From Compostibacter hankyongensis (GTDB lineage: Bacteria; Bacteroidota; Bacteroidia; Chitinophagales; Chitinophagaceae): DNA of 64,000 nucleotides. Each line of letters opens with the position of its first letter. The first letter of the stretch is position 1. The stretch is from positions 132,602-196,601 of the forward strand of contig NZ_BAABFN010000007.1 of the NCBI RefSeq assembly GCF_039541075.1, in the 5' to 3' direction. The position numbers and the translations under genes were made by a program. Positions 8,488 through 16,675 of this stretch are shown in pieces. The notes beneath the pieces were generated by a model, which had not been told where the DNA came from, ran no database searches, and worked only from the letters and a program-made list of their open reading frames with translations.

Positions 8488-9435
8488 TCAATTCGTAAGC
8501 CATACGTTCACGCTGCGCTGCAGGATGCCGAAGGCGATCTCGGCCATCCGGTTCTCCTTGTCCAGCGTAGGATTTACCTCCGTGATCTCAAAGCAGCAGA
8601 CCTTACGGTGCCGCATAAACCGGGCCATCAGCTCTCCCGCTTCCTGCTCGTGCAAGCCGTTGCTGACGGGTGTGCCGGTGCCCTTCGAGATAGCGGCATC
8701 CAGGCTGTCCACGTCAAAGGAAATATAAACGGCATCGCAGCCGTCGAGATAATCCAATACGGACTGCGCCACCGCTTCCGCGCCTTGCTTCCGTATCTCG
8801 GCGGTCGTGATCACCTTCATATGGTATTTCCGGATCAGGTGCTCCTCTTCCTTTTCGTAGTCGCGCAGCGAGATAAAGACCACATCTTCCGGAGACACCT
8901 TGGGGCGGATATTACCCGTGTTTTTAAGCTGTTCCCATTGTCTTGCCGTGTTTTCGTCTATGGCATGGACCTGGCATTCGCGGTTGTCTTCCCCGAGGGC
9001 GGTCGCCAGGGGCATGCCATGCAGGTTACCGGAAGGCGTGGTGTAAGGGGTATGCAGGTCCGCATGCGCATCTATCCAGATCAGCCCGAGCCTGGCGGCG
9101 GGGCGGGCCATCCGGATGCCGGCGATAGTGGCTCCTGCGCTGGCATGATCACCCGAAAGCACAACGGGGAAGCCGCCTTCCTGCAGCGCGCTGCACACGC
9201 TTTTGCTGACCCGGTCATACAGATCCACCATGCCTTTGATGCGTTTGGCATAGGGCGATGCCACCGGTTCGAAAAGCAGCCGGTTTTCCGTTTCCACTTC
9301 TTCAACCGGAAAGCGGTCAAAGAAATTGCTCATGAAATCGAGAGAGGCGATCCGGATGGCGTCCATGCCCAGGCTGGCGCCCCGCGTGCCCGCGCCGATC
9401 TCCGACTTTACCCCGATTAGCCTGATCTTTTTCAT
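8488..9435 (-). CDS. Arginase
   Basis: Ureohydrolase with binuclear manganese, 315 residues. Metal-binding motifs are VLSGDHAS, IDAHADLHTP and SFDVDSLD, and the N-terminal GVKSEIGAGTRGASLG is typical of arginase, which converts arginine to ornithine and urea. Agmatinase or formiminoglutamase is possible but fits less well. The ATG at 9435 is chosen because the conserved N-terminus starts there. It lies only 6 nt after a strong promoter box, so the mRNA would have almost no leader. Confidence 0.9.
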   Translation of the reverse strand: MKKIRLIGVKSEIGAGTRGASLGMDAIRIASLDFMSNFFDRFPVEEVETENRLLFEPVASPYAKRIKGMVDLYDRVSKSVCSALQEGGFPVVLSGDHASAGATIAGIRMARPAARLGLIWIDAHADLHTPYTTPSGNLHGMPLATALGEDNRECQVHAIDENTARQWEQLKNTGNIRPKVSPEDVVFISLRDYEKEEEHLIRKYHMKVITTAEIRKQGAEAVAQSVLDYLDGCDAVYISFDVDSLDAAISKGTGTPVSNGLHEQEAGELMARFMRHRKVCCFEITEVNPTLDKENRMAEIAFGILQRSVNVWLTN

Positions 9436-9441
9436 GCCCGG

Positions 9442-9472
9442 CAAACCTAACGGTTTTTTACACACCGCCAAA
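9442..9472 (-). promoter_or_regulatory. Promoter of the arginase gene
   Basis: On the minus strand a TTTG (-33) is followed after 19 nt by TAGGTTTG (-7), an excellent match to the Bacteroidota sigma-ABfr consensus. The arginase ATG comes only 6 nt after the -7 box, implying a leaderless or near-leaderless transcript. Confidence 0.7.
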
Positions 9473-9614
9473 ATACCCGCTATGAAGGATTTCAGAGGGC
9501 TGTAAAATATTTAAAAAAGACGCGCGTCCTGTTGTTTTTCTCTAAATAAAACCCACCGGACAGGAAGGCCGTTTAAATTAATCCAGCCCCTTTTTCCGCG
9601 CACCGAATTATCAG

Positions 9615-9622
9615 TAGGTTTG
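9615..9622 (+). promoter_or_regulatory. Candidate -7 box for the acyl-CoA dehydrogenase gene
   Basis: TAGGTTTG matches TAnnTTTG and lies 25 bp before the ATG, with T-rich DNA about 25 bp upstream of it. It is divergent from the arginase promoter about 150 bp away. Confidence 0.5.
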
Positions 9623-9647
9623 TCGCATTGGCTTTAATCGATAAGTT

Positions 9648-10796
9648 ATGCAAATCCAGTTCAGCGAAGAACAACTGATGATCCGGGATGCAGCCCGGTC
9701 TTTTGCCCGGCAGGAGTTGCTGCCCGGCGTTATCGAGCGCGACGAGAAACAGTATTTCCCGGAGGAGCTGATAAAAAAAATGGGTGAGCTGGGCTTTCTG
9801 GGTCTCATGGTAAGTCCCGATTACGGAGGAGCGGGGATGGATACGGTATCTTACGTGCTGGCCATGGAAGAGATTGCTGCAGTGGATGCTTCGGCCGCCG
9901 TTTGCATGAGCGTCAACAACTCCCTCGTATGCCGGGGGCTGGAGCAGACCGGCACCGGAATGCAGAAACAACGCTACCTGCTTCCGCTGGCGCGGGGGGA
10001 AATGCTGGGGGCTTTTCTGCTCAGTGAGCCGGAAGCCGGCTCCGATGCGGCGGCACAGCAGACCACCGCCGTCGATCAGGGTGATCATTACCTGCTGAAC
10101 GGCGCCAAGAACTGGATCACCAACGGCAGCTCCGCTTCGGTGTATATCGTCATGGCGCAGTCCCGCCCGGAGCAGGGAACTCATGGCATAAATGCCTTTA
10201 TCGTCGAAAAAAGCTGGCCCGGCGTGACCGTAGGGCTCAAGGAGAACAAGATGGGCATCCGGGGCAGCGATACGCACAGCATCCTGTTTGAAGACGTGAA
10301 GATACCGAAGGAAAACCGCCTCGGGGAAGAAGGATCCGGTTTCGGATATGCCATGCAGTGTCTCAACGCGGGGCGTATAGGCATTGCCGCACAGGCCCTC
10401 GGCATTGCCGCGGGGGCGTATGAACGTTCCCTCCGCTATGCCGGCGAGCGACAGACCTTTGGCAAGCCTATCGGCATGCATCAGGCCATACAGTTCAAGC
10501 TGGCGGACATGGCCACCCGCATAGAAGCCGCCCGCCTGCTGTGTCTGAAGGCCGCCGCGGATAAGGACCTGGGGCGTGACTATACGCTGAGCAGCTCCAT
10601 GGCCAAGCTCTATGCCTCGGATACCGCCATGTGGGTCACCACCGAAGCGGTACAGATACACGGCGGCTACGGCTATGTAAAAGCCTATCATGTAGAACGC
10701 ATGATGCGGGATGCCAAGATCACGCAGATCTACGAAGGCACCAGCGAGGTGCAGCGCATGATCATCAGCCGTTCCGTGCTGGAAAGCGCCGGCTGA
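9648..10796 (+). CDS. Acyl-CoA dehydrogenase
   Basis: FAD enzyme that introduces the 2,3-double bond into acyl-CoA during fatty acid or branched-chain amino acid breakdown; 382 residues, the usual length. The family signatures are LSEPEAGSDA and KNWITNG in the middle domain, GERQTFGKPIG, and the C-terminal QIHGGYGYVK. The catalytic Glu sits in QIYEGTSEVQRM, the position used by short-chain (butyryl-type) enzymes. Electrons go to electron-transfer flavoprotein, which is not in the window. Confidence 0.95.
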   Translation: MQIQFSEEQLMIRDAARSFARQELLPGVIERDEKQYFPEELIKKMGELGFLGLMVSPDYGGAGMDTVSYVLAMEEIAAVDASAAVCMSVNNSLVCRGLEQTGTGMQKQRYLLPLARGEMLGAFLLSEPEAGSDAAAQQTTAVDQGDHYLLNGAKNWITNGSSASVYIVMAQSRPEQGTHGINAFIVEKSWPGVTVGLKENKMGIRGSDTHSILFEDVKIPKENRLGEEGSGFGYAMQCLNAGRIGIAAQALGIAAGAYERSLRYAGERQTFGKPIGMHQAIQFKLADMATRIEAARLLCLKAAADKDLGRDYTLSSSMAKLYASDTAMWVTTEAVQIHGGYGYVKAYHVERMMRDAKITQIYEGTSEVQRMIISRSVLESAG

Positions 10797-10844
10797 GCCC
10801 GCATCCGCCACCGGCCTGCTCTTTTCCGTCAGGCGGAAGAACAG

Positions 10845-10852
10845 TATCTTTG
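10845..10852 (+). promoter_or_regulatory. Candidate -7 box for the YggS-type gene
   Basis: TATCTTTG is an exact TAnnTTTG match, 21 bp before the ATG at 10874. It suggests the gene is transcribed separately from the acyl-CoA dehydrogenase gene. Confidence 0.55.
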
Positions 10853-10873
10853 CGTTTTTGTCCTCAACGCAAT

Positions 10874-11557
10874 ATGTCAGTAAACATCCCCGCTTACCGG
10901 GAACTTTGTACGGTAGCCGCCGCTTACGGCGCAAAGCTGGCGGCGGTATCCAAGACAAAGCCGGCATCCGATATCCTTGCCCTCTATGAAGCCGGACAAC
11001 GGATCTTTGCCGAGAACTATGTCCAGGAGCTGACCGCCAAATATGCCGCCCTGCCCAGGGATATCCGCTGGCATTCTATCGGGCACCTGCAGACCAACAA
11101 GGTGAAATACATCGCTCCCTTTGTATCTGTGATACAGGGTGTGGACAGCCTGCGGCTGCTGCATGCGATAAACCGGGAAGCCGGGAAGAATGGCCGCCGT
11201 ATCGACTGCCTGCTACAGATTCATATTGCTACCGAAACCACCAAGTTCGGTCTCGATGAGCAGGAGCTGGACCAGGTGGCGGAAACGGTAACCGCTGCGC
11301 CGGAAGATTTCCGGCATATACGGCTGACCGGGTTGATGGGCATGGCCTCGTTTACGCCGGATCAGCAACAGGTGGCCGCGGAATTTGGGAAATTGAAGAC
11401 GCTCTTCGGAAAGGTCCGCGACCGGTATGGTATGGACCCCGAAGTATTCTGCGAGTTGTCTATGGGCATGAGCGCAGACTACCGCCTGGCGCTGGAAGCG
11501 GGCAGCACCCTCATACGTGTCGGCAGCCTCCTGTTCGGGGAGCGGAACAGGCCTTAA
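10874..11557 (+). CDS. yggS: YggS/PROSC-type PLP-binding protein
   Basis: Pyridoxal-phosphate homeostasis protein with an alanine-racemase-like TIM barrel and no known enzymatic turnover. The 227 residues include the PLP-binding Lys in AAVSKTKPASDI, the FAENYVQEL block, WHSIGHLQTNKVKYI, and the phosphate-binding ending MGMSADYRLALEAGSTLIRVG. The ATG at 10874 is chosen because homology begins there and a promoter box precedes it, although the frame stays open further upstream inside the dehydrogenase gene. Confidence 0.94.
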   Translation: MSVNIPAYRELCTVAAAYGAKLAAVSKTKPASDILALYEAGQRIFAENYVQELTAKYAALPRDIRWHSIGHLQTNKVKYIAPFVSVIQGVDSLRLLHAINREAGKNGRRIDCLLQIHIATETTKFGLDEQELDQVAETVTAAPEDFRHIRLTGLMGMASFTPDQQQVAAEFGKLKTLFGKVRDRYGMDPEVFCELSMGMSADYRLALEAGSTLIRVGSLLFGERNRP

Positions 11558-11579
11558 CGGGAAGGAAAGGGATAAAAAA

Positions 11580-11597
11580 GGGCCGGATAACCGGCCC
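11580..11597 (-). terminator. Terminator downstream of the cold-shock gene
   Basis: GGGCCGG and CCGGCCC arms enclose a 4-nt loop. Read on the minus strand the hairpin is followed by a run of six T, so it ends the cold-shock transcript. It can also stop yggS read-through, since the two genes converge here. Confidence 0.8.
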
Positions 11598-11621
11598 GGC
11601 TGGCAAAAAATATGTATGCAA

Positions 11622-11810
11622 TTAAGCGAGTTTTACATTTACTGCATTTAATCCTTTTTTGCCTTGAACGACATCAAATACGACCTGGTCGTTTTCGCGG
11701 ATTTTGTCAATTAATCCCGTAACGTGTACGAAGATTTCCTGACCATCTTCAGTTTTGATGAAACCAAATCCTTTGGCTTCATTGAAGAATTTTACGGTGC
11801 CTTTTTTCAT
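11622..11810 (-). CDS. Cold-shock domain protein (CspA family)
   Basis: A 62-residue single-stranded nucleic acid-binding OB-fold protein acting as an RNA chaperone. RNP1 is KGFGFIK and RNP2 is IFVHVT, both intact. The protein begins MKKGTVKFFNEAKG as expected and fills the whole family length. The start is followed upstream by about 80 bp of AT-rich DNA that would form a long leader, as is common for cold-shock genes, and a strong terminator lies downstream. Confidence 0.96.
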   Translation of the reverse strand: MKKGTVKFFNEAKGFGFIKTEDGQEIFVHVTGLIDKIRENDQVVFDVVQGKKGLNAVNVKLA

Positions 11811-11894
11811 TGATAAATAATTAATAACAAATAATAAATTGCTGTCTGCAAGATACGTTTTTTACATAGATATGAAAAATTTTTTTATGATAAA

Positions 11895-12431
11895 TTAAAA
11901 GCTGTTCTTCCACATCATACTTTCCACGGGCCGGACCGTGCGGGTCGTGTATTTGGCGTTCCCTTTGGTATGGTAAAACGTGGCTACCTCGCCTTCCACC
12001 ATGAAGTAGATCAGCTGCCCGATGGGCATCCCCGGGTATATCCGGACCGGCTGGGCGCAGGATATCTCCAGCGTCCAGGTATTGCAAAAACCCACATCGC
12101 CCTTCCCGGCGGTGGCATGGATGTCTATACCCAGGCGGCCGGTAGACGACTTTCCTTCGAGAAAGGGTACATGGGCATGCGTTTCGGTATACTCAAGCGT
12201 CACCCCGAGGTAGAGGACGTCCGGCTGCAGCAGGAAGCCCGTCTCCGGTATCTCGAAATGCTCTATCTCGTTGTGTTTGCGGGCATCCAGCACCCTGTCC
12301 TTGTATACGGCCAGGTATTTGCTCAGGTGCACGTCATAGGAGTTTGTGCCCAGATATTTCCGGTCGAACGGATCTATTACAATAGTGCCTTTCTCTATTT
12401 CCTCGAGGATGCGGGTGTCGGATAAAATCAT
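11895..12431 (-). CDS. dcd: dCTP deaminase
   Basis: Converts dCTP to dUTP, feeding dTMP synthesis; homotrimer of the dUTPase fold. The 178-residue protein starts MILSDTRILEEI and carries LGTNSYDVHLS, EGKSSTGRLGID (phosphate-binding Ser/Arg) and TWTLEI with the catalytic Glu, and IGQLIYF near the end. The gene is divergent from the phosphopantetheinyl transferase gene across about 40 bp. Confidence 0.95.
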   Translation of the reverse strand: MILSDTRILEEIEKGTIVIDPFDRKYLGTNSYDVHLSKYLAVYKDRVLDARKHNEIEHFEIPETGFLLQPDVLYLGVTLEYTETHAHVPFLEGKSSTGRLGIDIHATAGKGDVGFCNTWTLEISCAQPVRIYPGMPIGQLIYFMVEGEVATFYHTKGNAKYTTRTVRPVESMMWKNSF

Positions 12432-12453
12432 GCTCCGTGTGCGTTTTACTTTA

Positions 12454-12461
12454 TATTTTTG
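12454..12461 (+). promoter_or_regulatory. Candidate -7 box for the phosphopantetheinyl transferase gene
   Basis: TATTTTTG fits TAnnTTTG and lies 11 bp before the ATG at 12473, again giving a very short leader. Confidence 0.45.
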
Positions 12462-12472
12462 GGTGGAAAATT

Positions 12473-13093
12473 ATGCCCTTAATCCGAGCTATACAAATTG
12501 ATGCGGACACAAAGATAGGAATTTGGCGCATCGCGGAAGCAGCTGACTATTTTAACCAGGTCATACCGCCTGAAACGCCGGTACAGCATCCCCGGAAACG
12601 GCTGCAGCACCTGGCTGCCCGCCACCTCCTCACCGTACTGGCCCCCGGCTTTCCCGTTCATGATATCCGCCTGGGCAATGCCGGAAAACCTTATCTTCCC
12701 GGGCATGCCTTTCATTTTTCGCTTTCCCACAGCGGGGACATGGCCGCTGCCATCGTCAGCACCGGCCACCGCGCGGGTATCGATCTCGAGCATATCGACG
12801 ACCGGGCATGGCGGGTAAGACACCGCTTCCTCAATGCGGCGGAGCTGGAAGCCTGTCCCGGGGACCACGGCCGGGCTTACCTGACCCTGTGCTGGTGCGC
12901 CAAGGAAGCGGTATACAAATGGCACGGGGACGGCGGCATCAGCTTCCGCGAGCACATCCGTCTGCGTCCTTTTATGCCCGGGCCCGCCGGACAGATCAGC
13001 GGTTACCTCGAGCAGGGCGCGTCGTCCTGCCCCTTTCGTCTGCATTACCTGCTGGAAGATACCTTTGCGCTGGCCTGGACGATGACGCCCTGA
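12473..13093 (+). CDS. 4'-phosphopantetheinyl transferase (Sfp/AcpT type)
   Basis: Transfers the phosphopantetheine arm of CoA onto acyl- or peptidyl-carrier proteins. It is 206 residues long from the ATG chosen after the promoter box. The substrate side is marked by HFSLSHSGD, the Mg-binding Asp and Glu by GIDLEHID, and the second signature by WCAKEAVYKW (W-x-x-K-E-A). No carrier protein or synthase gene is adjacent, so the target is unknown. Confidence 0.9.
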   Translation: MPLIRAIQIDADTKIGIWRIAEAADYFNQVIPPETPVQHPRKRLQHLAARHLLTVLAPGFPVHDIRLGNAGKPYLPGHAFHFSLSHSGDMAAAIVSTGHRAGIDLEHIDDRAWRVRHRFLNAAELEACPGDHGRAYLTLCWCAKEAVYKWHGDGGISFREHIRLRPFMPGPAGQISGYLEQGASSCPFRLHYLLEDTFALAWTMTP

Positions 13094-13156
13094 TACCGCC
13101 CGGCAGGTTCGGGAATAATTTCGTATATTTATCAGAACACCAATGCAGCCATTGCC

Positions 13157-13540
13157 ATGGATACCCGTTACTGCCTGGAATGCGGCGCCAGGATAAAGGG
13201 ACGATCAGACAAGAAGTATTGCAATGACCAGTGCCGCAACAGCTACAACAACCGGCAGAAAGGAGATGCCAATGCATTCGTGCGGAGGGTAAACCATATC
13301 CTCCGGCGTAACCGCAGTATCCTGGAGACTCTTATTCCCCCGGATACCGGGAAGATACGGCTTGCCCAGTCCCAGCTGGTCGACAAAGGGTTCAACTTCT
13401 CCTATTATACCCATATCTACAAAACACGCAACCGTCATACCTATTACTTCTGCTACGAGTACGGCTATATGCTGCTCGAAGACGATTACTATATGCTGGT
13501 CAAAAGAGAAAGCCGGCCTCAGGATGCCGTGCTGAGCTAA
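13157..13540 (+). CDS. Small zinc-ribbon protein of unknown function
   Basis: A 127-residue protein with an N-terminal Cys4 zinc ribbon: CLECG near residue 6 and YCNDQC about 15 residues later. A basic helix (about residues 30-60) and a Tyr-rich C-terminal half follow, ending in several YY and HTYYF stretches. Similar proteins are widespread in Bacteroidota and annotated only as zinc-ribbon or DUF2116-containing. Nothing in the neighbourhood fixes a role. Confidence 0.75.
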   Translation: MDTRYCLECGARIKGRSDKKYCNDQCRNSYNNRQKGDANAFVRRVNHILRRNRSILETLIPPDTGKIRLAQSQLVDKGFNFSYYTHIYKTRNRHTYYFCYEYGYMLLEDDYYMLVKRESRPQDAVLS

Positions 13541-13662
13541 AACAGCAGGACAGGACAGGATGGTTCGGCTTCCGGGGCGCCGTACTTTGGCATCCGTCGA
13601 AGACAGGTATTTCCTGCTGTCGGACAGCAGGTTGCCGCTCTTTGCCGCTATAAACCCGATAA

Positions 13663-15669
13663 ATGATGAAGGGAAAACTATCCGTCTTCTTTCTTGTGGC
13701 TATACTGTTTTGTTCACGGGAACTTTTCTCGCAGTCCCATACCTCGTATTACCGCGATCTGTATCCGGATACCTGGGTGGCGACCGACGCCCTGGGGCGG
13801 ACCATGCCCGGCGAACAGGAAGCGGGCCCTCCGAAGAAAGATCACCGCCGCGTAGTCGGTATGTTTTATATCACCTGGCACAGCGATCAACTGGCGAAGC
13901 TGAAAAGTCCCTATGCGGGGGATGTCACCAAAGTGCTGGCGGCCGATCCCGGCGCACGGCTGGATGCAAAGCACCCCCTCTGGAAGGAAGGCTCTTATCA
14001 CTGGGGAGAACCCGAGGCCGGATATTTTCTCAGCAAGGACGAATACGTGGTCCGGAAAGATATGTCCATGCTCAGCGATGCCGGCGTGGATGTCCTGATC
14101 ATGGATGTCACCAATGCCGTGCGTTACTGGAGCGAGTGGGATGTTATCTTCGGAGTGATGGAGAAGATGAAGGCGGAAGGCAACAAGGTGCCGCAGTTTT
14201 GTTTCTGGGCCTTTAACGGACCGGTGATCAGCGTGGTGCAGGACCTCTATGACAAAATCTATAAAACAGGAAAGTACAGGGACCTCTGGTTCTACTGGGA
14301 CGGCAAGCCCCTGCTGCTGTATAACGGCATGCCCAGCGTGGACGCCAACGGGGGAGGCGTAAAAAATCCCAACCCGCATTACGACAGCACTGCGCGGACC
14401 GACACCCGCAATCCCCATTACGGCGATCCGGAATATACACAGCCGTTTTACCACGACTATACGCACGCGGTAAAAGACTTTTTTACCCTCCGGACCATGT
14501 GGTGGGGCTATTACAAATGGGGCGGAAAACGTTTTGTGGGCACCGAGGATAACTGGAGCTTCGGCTACGACATGGGCAATGAAAATGTGAAGATCATGTC
14601 CCCGGAGGAACTGGTTTCCCGGCATAACGGCAAAAAAGAGGAAGCTGCCGTAACGCCGGGGCAGCATGCATCGAGCATGATCGGAAAATCCTGGACCCGG
14701 GAGAAAGGAGAGCCTCCGCTGAACCGGTACGATCTTCCGGATTCGGCCTATGTGCCCTGGCTGGGAAAAACCGTTCGTCACCCGGAAGGATATGGCATCT
14801 ATTTCCAGCAGCGCTGGGATGAAGCCCTGAAGGTTGATCCGCAGTTTCTGTATATCAACGACTGGAACGAGTGGACGGCGGGAAAATACCAGCCGGGCGA
14901 AGGGAAGACCACGTCGTTTATGGGAAGGAAGAGCCCTTACTTCTTCGTGGATCAGTACAACGCCGAGTTCAACCGTGCCATTCAGCCGATGAAGGGCGGG
15001 TATACGGATAATTATTACATGCAGATGGCGGAGAACATCCGGCGTTATAAAGGCGCCCGGCCCATACCGGTGCTGAAAGGCTGGTCTTCGTTGAAGATCG
15101 ACGGGGATTTCTCCGACTGGAAGAAGGTAGCCGTGGAGTATCGCGATACCCGGGGAGACGTTTTTCACCGGGATTATAACGGATACGGCGGCCTGCATTA
15201 TACCAACAACTCAGGACGCAACGATATCGTGACCTGCAAGGTGGCTGTCGACCGGGACAAGGTGTACTTCTATGCAGCCACGGACTCGGCGCTTACCCCG
15301 CATACGGGTAATAACTGGATGCTGCTGTTGATCGATGCGGACCGGAACCCTGCCACCGGCTGGCATGGCTACGATTTTCTGATCAACCGGAAGATAGTGG
15401 ATGGAGGTACCACAACATTGATGCGGTATGATCCGGATAGGGGCGGGGATCCCTGGAAGACGATAGCCAGGCTGGATTACCGCTACCGCGGCAATGCCCT
15501 GGAGCTGGCTGTTCCGCAGAAGCTGCTGGGTCTGAAAGGCAATGCGTTGAGCTTTGATTTCCACTGGTGCGACAATCCCGCCGACCTTAAGGACCCGATC
15601 TCGCTTTGTATCGACGGGGACAGCGCCCCCAACCGCCGGTTCAATTACCGCTGCATCTGGAAGAAATAA
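13663..15669 (+). CDS. GH71/99-like secreted glycosidase with C-terminal carbohydrate-binding module (paralogue 1)
   Basis: A 668-residue secreted protein: signal peptide (about residues 1-23), the lead-in ATDALGRTMPG, then a TIM-barrel-like domain with YITWH, DAGVDVLIMD, LWFYWDGKPLL and, near residue 400, DWNEWTAGK. From about residue 478, IDGDFSDW opens a CBM9/DOMON-like beta-sandwich, with DADRNPATGWHGYD typical of that fold. The barrel resembles the GH71/GH99 group (alpha-glucan or endo-alpha-mannan cleavage), but the substrate is not proven. Two paralogues follow at 21.3 and 23.1 kb. Confidence 0.8.
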   Translation: MMKGKLSVFFLVAILFCSRELFSQSHTSYYRDLYPDTWVATDALGRTMPGEQEAGPPKKDHRRVVGMFYITWHSDQLAKLKSPYAGDVTKVLAADPGARLDAKHPLWKEGSYHWGEPEAGYFLSKDEYVVRKDMSMLSDAGVDVLIMDVTNAVRYWSEWDVIFGVMEKMKAEGNKVPQFCFWAFNGPVISVVQDLYDKIYKTGKYRDLWFYWDGKPLLLYNGMPSVDANGGGVKNPNPHYDSTARTDTRNPHYGDPEYTQPFYHDYTHAVKDFFTLRTMWWGYYKWGGKRFVGTEDNWSFGYDMGNENVKIMSPEELVSRHNGKKEEAAVTPGQHASSMIGKSWTREKGEPPLNRYDLPDSAYVPWLGKTVRHPEGYGIYFQQRWDEALKVDPQFLYINDWNEWTAGKYQPGEGKTTSFMGRKSPYFFVDQYNAEFNRAIQPMKGGYTDNYYMQMAENIRRYKGARPIPVLKGWSSLKIDGDFSDWKKVAVEYRDTRGDVFHRDYNGYGGLHYTNNSGRNDIVTCKVAVDRDKVYFYAATDSALTPHTGNNWMLLLIDADRNPATGWHGYDFLINRKIVDGGTTTLMRYDPDRGGDPWKTIARLDYRYRGNALELAVPQKLLGLKGNALSFDFHWCDNPADLKDPISLCIDGDSAPNRRFNYRCIWKK

Positions 15670-15801
15670 CCGGCGCGGCCGTGAAAGACGGCAGGCAGTA
15701 CAGCACAGGATAGTAAAGCAGGGGTTATCGTCTATTTTTATCGCCGGGGCTGCTTCAGCGGCGGCGTCCGGTCATCCTTTATACCCAAAAACAGGTTGAG
15801 C

Positions 15802-16650
15802 ATGAAATTCGGAATAAACACCTTTTTGTTCAGCTCCCCCTTTACCAATGGGGACATCGGCTATTTCTCCCGCTTTAAGTCCTGGGGATTTGATACCGTG
15901 GAAATCGCGCTGGAAAATCTTACCGATATCGATGCCCATACGGTAGCGAAAGCCCTGTCGGACGACGGGCTCAGCTGCGCTTCCCTCTGCGCCGCAATGG
16001 GACCGGGCCGCGACCTGCGGGGTACGCCCGCCGAGCAGCAAACCGCGCTGGATTATCTTAAAGGGCTGCTGGATATTATGCCCGAGCTGGGCTGCAAGGT
16101 GCTGGCCGGCCCCCTGTATTCGGTGGTGGGAAGAGCGGAAGCCACACCGCCTGAAGACTATAAACGGCAATGGGAAACGGTGGCCGGGCACCTCCTCACG
16201 CTGGCAGAACATGCGGAAAAGGCAGGCCTGCTGCTGGCGATAGAGCCCCTGAACCGTTATGAAACGGATTTTATCAACACCGGAGCCCAGGCGCTGCGTA
16301 TGATCCGGGAAGTGGACAGTAAGGCCCTTACGGTGCACCTCGATACCTTCCATATGAATATCGAGGAAAAGCATCCTGCGGAAACGATCCTTGAAGCGGG
16401 TGCCCGGCTGGGACATTTTCATGCTTCGGGAAGCGACCGGGGAGCGCCGGGTAACGATCATACAGACTGGCAAGCCATAGCGAAGGCCCTGCAGCAGGTG
16501 AATTATACCGGCCCCGTAGTCATCGAGTCATTTACCCCCGATGTAAAGGTCATTGCCCGCGCCGCCTCCATCTGGCGGGAAATAGAACCTTCGCAGGAAG
16601 CGCTGGCCACACAAGGATTGAAATTTCTCCGGTCCTGTTTTCCGGGATAA
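15802..16650 (+). CDS. Sugar phosphate isomerase/epimerase (ketose 3-epimerase-like)
   Basis: A 282-residue xylose isomerase-like TIM barrel. EPLNRYETDFINT supplies the first catalytic Glu and the downstream LDTFHMNIEE the metal-binding Asp/His. HFHASGSDRGAPG and VIESF complete the site. The pattern is that of D-psicose/D-tagatose 3-epimerases. In Bacteroidota glycan loci such proteins often accompany sugar-oxidising enzymes, and the next gene is a sugar dehydrogenase. An upstream TTG two codons earlier was rejected in favour of the ATG. Confidence 0.87.
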   Translation: MKFGINTFLFSSPFTNGDIGYFSRFKSWGFDTVEIALENLTDIDAHTVAKALSDDGLSCASLCAAMGPGRDLRGTPAEQQTALDYLKGLLDIMPELGCKVLAGPLYSVVGRAEATPPEDYKRQWETVAGHLLTLAEHAEKAGLLLAIEPLNRYETDFINTGAQALRMIREVDSKALTVHLDTFHMNIEEKHPAETILEAGARLGHFHASGSDRGAPGNDHTDWQAIAKALQQVNYTGPVVIESFTPDVKVIARAASIWREIEPSQEALATQGLKFLRSCFPG

Positions 16651-16675
16651 AGCCGATCATGCTAAACAATATATC

